From: Phycisphaerales bacterium
GTDB lineage: Bacteria; Planctomycetota; Phycisphaerae; Phycisphaerales; SM1A02
DNA: 18,521 bases
Assembly (NCBI GenBank): GCA_022447165.1
Contig: JAKVBR010000009.1
Coordinates: 1-18,521 of the forward strand
Direction of reading: 5' to 3'
Numbering within the stretch: the stretch's first letter is position 1; each line of letters begins with the position of its first letter. Below, piece after piece: positions 13,705-18,521 of this stretch. The notes beneath the pieces are model-generated. The model saw nothing but the letters and a program-made list of their open reading frames with translations. It was not told the origin of the DNA and made no database searches. Made by a program: the position numbers and the translations under genes.

Positions 13705-15276
13705 ATGCCGGTCGCGCCTCAGTTTCTTACAACTCAGTTGTCTGAACTTGCTGAACAGATTGCTCGTGCTCCAATGCATGTGAAGCAGCAACAACTTTCA
13801 CATCTCGAAACGTTTCTGTTTGAACTTGAAGAAGATCGGCTGTATCCATATGACTTTGTCGTTTACAGAATTTCAGGATTCCGATTAGAGGGCAGTACGC
13901 ACATTAATTTGTTGGGCAGTGCCTTGATAAACGATGTTGTTGCAGCAATTGCTGTTATCAGTAGGTCGATGGATATCGAAGCAGGAGAAACACTCACCCT
14001 CAGTGAAGTAGCTGAGGCATGTGGGGTGTCGCAACGAACAATCAATCGACTGAGGCATGAAGGACTGCCATTCATCTGGGTAACCGAGCAGGATTCAAAA
14101 CGACGGCTTGGATGCAAAAAGCAGCAACTCATCGAGTTTAGAAAGGCGCGTAAGGATCGGATTAAACATGCTTCGACGTTTTCTCGGCTAAGCGAGATTG
14201 AGAAGAAGAGGATGGTGCAGTTTGCATTAGCGTATCAAGACCAAGGCAAGACAATCAATGAAGTAGCAAATGAAATCAAGAAAGATGGTGGCAGGGGACT
14301 TGAAACCATCAGAACTATTTTGAAAAAGAACGATGATGTTTCAGAGGTGCTTCCTCTCAAGGAGCCGCTCACAAGGCAAGATGCCCGTGACATTGAAAAA
14401 GCAATTCATCAGGGAGTGACATGGGATCGTTTGGCGGGGCGGTATAAGCGAACGAAAAATGCAATGCGCGGTGCACTTGCGAGATTGAGGCGAGATCGAT
14501 TGAAGCGCCTTTCGATTCAAGTCGTGGAGTTGCCCGCATTCGCAATGAACGATGCGCGTGAAGTGTTGCTTAGCCCAGATATTGTTAGAAACTGTTTGCC
14601 TCCAATCACTGAGATAAACATTTTCGAAATTGAGGAATCTGCAACTGCGCTTTCAATGCAAGATGAGACGGCTATTGTTGCTGCGATGTATGTTCTGCGT
14701 AAGTCGGCACGAGATTCCATAGGCGACCTTCAGTACACGCCAACGGAAGCAGAACTCGATGCAATCGAAACTGACTTGCGGTGGGCGTGGTTATTGCAAC
14801 AGTCGCTGATGCTCACTGCATTACCTGTTGCGTTATCAGTAGCAACTCAACATGCAGGCAGAACGCTTACAGAGTTACCCCCAAGCAAACTACAGTTTTA
14901 TGTAGATGCGGCGATGGCATTAACAGAAGAAATTTGCTCAACCATTGACCCTCAATCAAACCAAACGATTGCAAAAATAACATCCCTTACAGTTGACAGG
15001 TCATTTTCCAACATAGATGCAGAGAAAACTCAATCAAGGGCTACAGCTCGTTTGAAACCAACCGCTCAGTTGCACTCGTTTTACAAACAATCACAGTGGT
15101 CTGTCCTTCTTCCGAAAATGACAGTGCATGATGCGGAGTCTATTTCGCCATTGCACGGAGAGGTATTCAAACAGAAGTTTGGTTGGTGTGGGCACCCAAA
15201 AAGAACAATAGAGTTACCAGTGTTGCTTGGGACATCACATAACGCAATTGCTAGAGCACTTAGAGTGTTGCATTAA
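13705..15276 (+). CDS. Multi-helix-turn-helix protein with sigma-70-like C-terminal half (function unproven)
   Basis: I do not recognise a named family. The 523 residues hold at least three helix-turn-helix-like segments: TLSEVAEACGVSQRTINRLR (98-117, MerR/Xre-like, followed by an RRLG wing), KTINEVANEIKKDGG...LETIRTILKK (182-208), and VTWDRLAGRYKRTKNAMRGALARLRR (238-263). The second half looks like a degenerate sigma-70 factor. Residues 355-440 (ETDLRWAWLLQQ, LPVALSVATQHAGRTLTELP, TIDPQSNQ) echo region 2. Residues 486-523 (EVFKQKFGWCGHPKRT, then LPVLLGTSHNAIARALRVL) echo region 4.2. This likeness is by eye. I chose the ATG at 13705, one base after the mqnA stop; an in-frame TTG at 13666 would overlap mqnA by 38 bp. 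A DNA-binding transcription role is inferred; a target is unknown. An rpsI terminator overlaps its stop codon. Confidence 0.6.
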   Translation: MPVAPQFLTTQLSELAEQIARAPMHVKQQQLSHLETFLFELEEDRLYPYDFVVYRISGFRLEGSTHINLLGSALINDVVAAIAVISRSMDIEAGETLTLSEVAEACGVSQRTINRLRHEGLPFIWVTEQDSKRRLGCKKQQLIEFRKARKDRIKHASTFSRLSEIEKKRMVQFALAYQDQGKTINEVANEIKKDGGRGLETIRTILKKNDDVSEVLPLKEPLTRQDARDIEKAIHQGVTWDRLAGRYKRTKNAMRGALARLRRDRLKRLSIQVVELPAFAMNDAREVLLSPDIVRNCLPPITEINIFEIEESATALSMQDETAIVAAMYVLRKSARDSIGDLQYTPTEAELDAIETDLRWAWLLQQSLMLTALPVALSVATQHAGRTLTELPPSKLQFYVDAAMALTEEICSTIDPQSNQTIAKITSLTVDRSFSNIDAEKTQSRATARLKPTAQLHSFYKQSQWSVLLPKMTVHDAESISPLHGEVFKQKFGWCGHPKRTIELPVLLGTSHNAIARALRVLH

Positions 15277-15309
15277 AAAAGACCTCCCCACATTTGTAGA
15301 AAGGTCTTT
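15271..15309 (-). terminator. Rho-independent terminator of rpsI
   Basis: Read on the minus strand, AAAGACCT (15309-15302) pairs with AGGTCTTT (15285-15278) and is followed by six T residues. The T-run overlaps the TAA of the convergent gene ending at 15276. On the plus strand the stem lacks a long T-run after it, so it mainly serves rplM-rpsI. Confidence 0.85.
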
Positions 15310-15329
15310 GAAGATCAAATTCAACACGC

Positions 15330-15845
15330 TTAACGCTTTGAGAATTGGAATCGTCGACGTGCACCTGGCTGACCTGGCTTCTTACGTTCGACTTGTCGTG
15401 GGTCACGAGTTAAGTAACCGTTTTCACGAAGCATTGACTCAAGTGATGGGTCATACTTTGCAAGCGCTCGGCCAAGGCCAAGAATGATTGCACCTGCTTG
15501 GCCAGTGTAACCGCCACCGTTAGTCTTAACGTGGACGCTCATTGAACCACTTGCATTTGATTTCTCAAGCACTGCCAAGATGTCTTTGTGGTCTCTTGAC
15601 TCTGTGAAGTACTGCTTAAGGTCTTTGTTATTTACAGTGAATGCGCCATCACCTGGGCGGATCCGTACGCGAGCAACTGCTGCTTTACGACGTCCAGTTC
15701 CCCACCACCAATGCCCATCGGCGGGGGTGCTACTTGGCGTGCTTTTTGGAGCGCTTTTTGTAGTTGTTTCAGGAGTGGGAGCTGCAACTGTCTCTTCAGT
15801 GGTTGCTGCTTCTGTTGTTTCTTGTGGTGTGTTTTCTTCTGTCAT
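15330..15845 (-). CDS. rpsI: 30S ribosomal protein S9
   Basis: S9 binds the head of the 30S subunit, and its C-terminal tail reaches the P-site tRNA. The conserved body begins near residue 47 (WWGTGRRKAAVARVRIRPG) and ends with the hallmark basic tail PGARRRFQFSKR; GGGYTGQAGAIILGLGRAL is also typical. The body is of normal size. It is preceded by about 45 residues rich in Thr, Pro, Ala and Glu, without homology I recognise and probably disordered. No internal Met or strong ribosome site suggests a later start. The gene follows rplM after 75 bp that hold two hairpins. It is probably expressed from the rplM promoter and ended by the terminator at 15271-15309. Confidence 0.97.
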   Translation of the reverse strand: MTEENTPQETTEAATTEETVAAPTPETTTKSAPKSTPSSTPADGHWWWGTGRRKAAVARVRIRPGDGAFTVNNKDLKQYFTESRDHKDILAVLEKSNASGSMSVHVKTNGGGYTGQAGAIILGLGRALAKYDPSLESMLRENGYLTRDPRQVERKKPGQPGARRRFQFSKR

Positions 15846-15854
15846 GTGTTCGTA

Positions 15855-15910
15855 GACTCTTAGGAGTCCCTCTTGAGAACTGTGTTTGAGCGTTGCCGAA
15901 CATCGGCAAC
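15855..15910 (-). other. Two hairpins in the rplM-rpsI spacer
   Basis: GTTGCCGA (15892-15899) and TCGGCAAC (15903-15910) form a perfect 8-bp stem with a 3-nt centre. GACTC (15855-15859) and GAGTC (15864-15868) form a second, 5-bp stem with loop TTAG. Neither has a T-run on the minus strand, so they are more likely processing or expression-balancing hairpins than terminators. Confidence 0.5.
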
Positions 15911-15920
15911 ATCAATGTTG

Positions 15921-16355
15921 TTAGCACGCAAGTGCTACTGGTTTTTGATTCGTGTGTGGATGCTCAGAGCCTCGGTAAACCTTGAGTCGTCTAAACATGT
16001 CTCTTCCGAGTTTCGTTTTTGGAAGCATTCTGCGTACTGCTTCTTCAATGATTCGCTCAGGGTGTGATTCAATCAAGTCGCTGTATTTGTGCGCTTTCAA
16101 ACCGCCGGGGTAGCCACTGTAAACGAGTTGAGCCTTTTGCTGCAACTTCTTGCCCGTCATGTTGACCTTCTCTGAATTTGTTACAACAACAAAGTCGCCA
16201 GTGAGAACATGAGGAGTCCACTCTGGACGATGTTTACCCATTAGGTGTGTAGCAATCGTTGTTGCCATGCGACCAAGTGTTTGCCCCTCAGCGTCAATGT
16301 GACGCCATGTTGGTTCAATTTCACCTTGTTTAGCAAATGTAGTTTGACGTGGCAT
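15921..16355 (-). CDS. rplM: 50S ribosomal protein L13
   Basis: L13 is an early-assembling protein of the large subunit. The 144-residue product has the family blocks WRHIDAEGQTLGRMATTIA, GDFVVVTNSEKVNMTGKK, YSGYPGGLK and the region IIEEAVRRMLPKTKLGRDMFRRLKVY (shown here in part). Length matches the usual 140-150. I chose the ATG at 16355 because AAGGA lies 8 nt upstream and the product then starts MPRQTTFAK, as expected. An in-frame ATG at 16382 would add nine residues inside the leader hairpin. It is the first gene of the rplM-rpsI operon, an order conserved in most bacteria, and has a near-consensus promoter at 16403-16431. Confidence 0.97.
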   Translation of the reverse strand: MPRQTTFAKQGEIEPTWRHIDAEGQTLGRMATTIATHLMGKHRPEWTPHVLTGDFVVVTNSEKVNMTGKKLQQKAQLVYSGYPGGLKAHKYSDLIESHPERIIEEAVRRMLPKTKLGRDMFRRLKVYRGSEHPHTNQKPVALAC

Positions 16356-16373
16356 ATCTCTTTTCCTTCGAAG

Positions 16374-16393
16374 GCCCTTCAAAATTAAAGGGC
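16374..16393 (-). promoter_or_regulatory. Hairpin in the rplM 5' leader
   Basis: GCCCTT (16374-16379) and AAGGGC (16388-16393) pair around an 8-nt loop, immediately upstream of CCTTCGAAGGA, whose AAGGA is the Shine-Dalgarno. The adjoining CCTTC could also pair with that site. It is a possible control element for L13 synthesis; E. coli L13 is known to repress its own operon, but no shared sequence is claimed. Confidence 0.4.
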
Positions 16394-16402
16394 GAATTGG
16401 AG

Positions 16403-16431
16403 AATTTACCTAAAATCAGCTTCTCTGTCAA
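16403..16431 (-). promoter_or_regulatory. Predicted promoter of rplM-rpsI
   Basis: On the minus strand a perfect TTGACA (16431-16426) is followed after 17 bp by TAAATT (16408-16403, 4/6). Transcription would begin near 16396, giving a leader of about 40 nt that holds a hairpin and a good ribosome site. The position also argues against an early start for the divergent protease gene. Confidence 0.75.
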
Positions 16432-16447
16432 CCTGTATCATGCCTTG

Positions 16448-17881
16448 ATGCAATCTGAAGCACATGCAAAAACCCCAATATCAGCCCCAAAACGAGGATT
16501 TGTCACTTTCGCGTGGATCGCAATAACAATCCTAGTTGGCATCATTTTTTACCTTCAAACATTGCCCGTCGTAGAAGAAGATGAGGAAGGTGGTGGCGAG
16601 GATGTCGCAGGTCTCGTTGTGATGGAGTTGCAAGCGAAATACATCCTTGGGGTATCAAAGCTATCTGGTGAGCCGATGCTTGTTTCAGCACAAGCAGCAC
16701 CCCTTGACATTGGCACCGTTGAACAGCGACAGTGCTTTATGGCATTGATGATTGCACTCGGTGATGATGAAGCTGCAAACCGCTCAGCATTGAACTTGAA
16801 GCATGACTTGGAGGAGTACGAAAAAACACTTACTGAGTCCCAGTCGCAAACTCAGGAATTGCTTGACATCTTAATGCAGGGAGGCAGTGTCTCAAAGACA
16901 CAGGAAGAAACCCTGTCAGCATCATTAGGCTGGTTTGGGACACTTTTGTTTGCAGATGAAGCAGAACGGGAATCGATTGAAGAAACGGAAGCAGCGAAAG
17001 TGGTTGTTGTTGGGCTTGGCGGACTTGGTATTGTTTTGTTTGGACTCATCGGTTTTGGTTTCTTACTCTATTTTGCAACAAAGGCGATGAGCGGTACTTT
17101 GAAGAGCAGATTAAATGCAATCAATAGCCGGCAGGGAATCTACGCAGAGGTCTTTTTGTTGTGGCTTGTATTGTTTCTTGTGCTGATGACGACCGCGGGA
17201 ATCATTAGCATGACTGACGCAGTCAAGGAGCAACCAATACTTGGCATCATCATTACCCTTTGTGCGTTCTTTGGAAGTTTGGTAGCGGTCGCTTGGGCGC
17301 TTGTGAGAGGTATTTCTTGGGCAGAAGTGAAAGATGACATTGGGCTGCATACCGGCACCGGCGTCATCCGTGAAGCGTTTTGGGGAATCCTTGGGTATGG
17401 CATGACACTGCCATTGATGCTAGTTGGCATTTTGTGCACGCTACTACTTGTTGCGATTCAAACCATGTTGATCTCGATGGGTGACGGCGACCCATTCCAT
17501 GGAACAGCGGGGGGCTCGCACCCAATCATTGTTGAAGTTGCCAACGGTGGAATTGGGATGAAGATTGGGCTATTACTGCTTGCTGCAGTTGCTGCACCAG
17601 TTGTAGAAGAAATCATGTTTAGAGGTGTGTTGTACAGGCAACTAAGAATGTCATCGTCTTGGATGTCCTATTTCATTAGCGTGGTCTTCAGCATTGGATT
17701 AACTTCGTTTGTCTTTGCTGCGATTCATCCGCAAGGATGGATTGGCATTCCAGCACTCATGAGTATTGCAGTTGGAATGAACATGTTAAGAGAGTACAGG
17801 GGATCTTTGATCGCGCCGATGGTCATTCATGCAACGAGTAACGGCATTGTCATGACAATGATGATGATATTTATGAGTTGA
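16448..17881 (+). CDS. CPBP-family (CAAX/Abi-like) intramembrane metalloprotease
   Basis: CPBP proteases are multi-spanning membrane enzymes related to Rce1. In this 477-residue protein the C-terminal domain carries the motifs: EE at 387-388 and R392 in APVVEEIMFRGVLYRQLR, His 427 in VFAAIHPQGW, and His 461/Asn 465 in IHATSNG. A first membrane span lies at about 20-37. It is followed by an acidic stretch (EEDEEGGGED) and a long helical, probably extracytoplasmic region to about residue 180, which is not typical of the family core. Several further spans follow. I chose the ATG at 16448; the in-frame GTG at 16349 would overlap rplM and its promoter. No clear ribosome site is present. The end overlaps the convergent mrp gene by 11 bp. 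The substrate is unknown. Confidence 0.85.
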   Translation: MQSEAHAKTPISAPKRGFVTFAWIAITILVGIIFYLQTLPVVEEDEEGGGEDVAGLVVMELQAKYILGVSKLSGEPMLVSAQAAPLDIGTVEQRQCFMALMIALGDDEAANRSALNLKHDLEEYEKTLTESQSQTQELLDILMQGGSVSKTQEETLSASLGWFGTLLFADEAERESIEETEAAKVVVVGLGGLGIVLFGLIGFGFLLYFATKAMSGTLKSRLNAINSRQGIYAEVFLLWLVLFLVLMTTAGIISMTDAVKEQPILGIIITLCAFFGSLVAVAWALVRGISWAEVKDDIGLHTGTGVIREAFWGILGYGMTLPLMLVGILCTLLLVAIQTMLISMGDGDPFHGTAGGSHPIIVEVANGGIGMKIGLLLLAAVAAPVVEEIMFRGVLYRQLRMSSSWMSYFISVVFSIGLTSFVFAAIHPQGWIGIPALMSIAVGMNMLREYRGSLIAPMVIHATSNGIVMTMMMIFMS

Positions 17882-18521
17882 TTGTAAGTGTTGGCTGATC
17901 TGGTCCAGTTCGCTGAGCAATCTTGATGACGTTCTGAATAAAGTGATCAAGGGAAGCCGTCACAGTTTCATCGATGTTCCAATAGTCAAGCGGCGTTCCA
18001 GCATCTGCTGCGACCCGCATTTTTGGATGAATTGGCAAACTCCCTAAAAACTCAATGTTCATGGATGCTGCGAGTTGTTCTCCGCCGCCTTTGCCAAACA
18101 AATCATATTCCTTGCCATCATCGCCAATAAAGTAAGACATGTTTTCCACAAGACCGAGGATAGGAACGCCGAGTTGCTGGAACATCCTTACAGCTCGCCT
18201 TGCATCATCTTGCGCGACGACTTGGGGCGTGCACACAATGATTGCGCCAGTCAATGGCAGAAGCTGAGCAAGGGATAATGGAACATCACCTGTTCCAGGT
18301 GGTAAATCAACAACTAACTGGTCGAGTGCGCCCCACTTCGTTTGCGTTGCGAGTTGATTGAATGCGCTGTGAGCACGTGGACCTCTCCAAATGAGTGCAC
18401 GTTCTGGCTCGACGAGTTTCCCGATGGTCATTGCTTTGATACCGCACTTTTCAAAAGGCAAAAGCAATTGTCCCTCGTTCTTTGATTCTTCAGTTTCTAG
18501 CCCAAGCATCGTTGTCATTGA
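17871..18521 (-). CDS. mrp: Mrp/ApbC/NBP35-family P-loop ATPase (C-terminal part, runs off right edge)
   Basis: Family members are ATPases proposed to carry or load iron-sulfur clusters. The frame stays open to the window edge and upstream of its first Met reads Ser, so the N-terminus with the Walker A loop lies outside. Visible signatures are TTMLGLE, GIKAMTIGKLV, the Mrp motif VVDLPPGTGDVPLSLAQLLP, TPQVVAQDDARRAVRMFQQL, LVENMSYF, FGKGGGEQLA and LGSLPIHPKMRVAADAGTPL. After ENMSYF most Fe-S members carry CxxC; here it reads IGDDGKEYDLFG without cysteine. Other lineages also have CXXC-less members, so this may be a natural variant. The gene is convergent with the protease and overlaps it by 11 bp. 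Confidence 0.92.
   Translation of the reverse strand, partial: SMTTMLGLETEESKNEGQLLLPFEKCGIKAMTIGKLVEPERALIWRGPRAHSAFNQLATQTKWGALDQLVVDLPPGTGDVPLSLAQLLPLTGAIIVCTPQVVAQDDARRAVRMFQQLGVPILGLVENMSYFIGDDGKEYDLFGKGGGEQLAASMNIEFLGSLPIHPKMRVAADAGTPLDYWNIDETVTASLDHFIQNVIKIAQRTGPDQPTLTINS

Noticed and set aside
16349..16447. GTG start extending the protease by 33 residues
   Set aside because: This would run through the rplM promoter and leader and overlap the rplM start; the extra residues do not look like part of the family.
1..18521. CRISPR array, tRNA, rRNA, IS element or prophage
   Set aside because: No regularly spaced direct repeats, no tRNA-like TTCGA arm with cloverleaf, no transposase or phage motifs were found on either strand.

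Overview
The window looks like part of a chromosome from a planctomycete of the Phycisphaerae type, or a close relative. Three lines of evidence point there. Three tandem secreted proteins end in the planctomycete-style sorting tail (IPAPGALALLGLAG followed by RRRRK). The mqnA gene implies menaquinone synthesis by the futalosine route. A multi-helix-turn-helix, sigma-like protein of a lineage-restricted look follows it. Base composition is moderate, not GC-rich. This assignment is inference from gene content; no rRNA or marker phylogeny was possible. There is no sign of phage, IS elements, CRISPR or tRNA genes.

Layout. 1-1579 (minus): the end of a cell-wall/division cluster, ftsW followed by murG, which runs off the left edge. 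1657-3210 (plus): miaB, the tRNA methylthiotransferase. 3211-6281 (plus): an array of three paralogous secreted, C-terminally anchored proteins of unknown function. Each has its own long leader and its own strong intrinsic terminator. 6280-11263 (minus): a compact gene string, DEAD-box helicase > psuG > rho > TPR-sulfotransferase. The first pair overlaps by 4 bp and the last pair shares one base. rho appears to have its own promoter inside the end of psuG. 11323-12558 (plus): alanine racemase. 12559-12872: a gene-free stretch with a hairpin after alr and a branched, foldable segment that could be a structured RNA or the mqnA leader. 12873-15276 (plus): mqnA and, one base later, a 523-residue protein with several helix-turn-helix segments and faint resemblance to sigma-70 regions 2 and 4. 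15271-16431 (minus): rplM-rpsI, with a near-consensus promoter and an intrinsic terminator that overlaps the end of the sigma-like gene. 16448-17881 (plus): a CPBP (CAAX-like) membrane protease. 17871-18521 (minus): an Mrp/ApbC-family ATPase, cut by the right edge, whose usual CXXC pair is absent.

Together these are mostly housekeeping functions: peptidoglycan precursor synthesis (MurG, FtsW, Alr), RNA metabolism (MiaB, DEAD helicase, PsuG, Rho), ribosomal proteins and quinone synthesis. The less ordinary parts are the tandem sorted-protein array, the branched intergenic segment before mqnA, the sigma-like protein, and the CXXC-less Mrp. No clear new multi-gene system is visible. The best candidates for undescribed biology are the alr-mqnA intergenic RNA candidate and the sigma-like protein coupled to mqnA.
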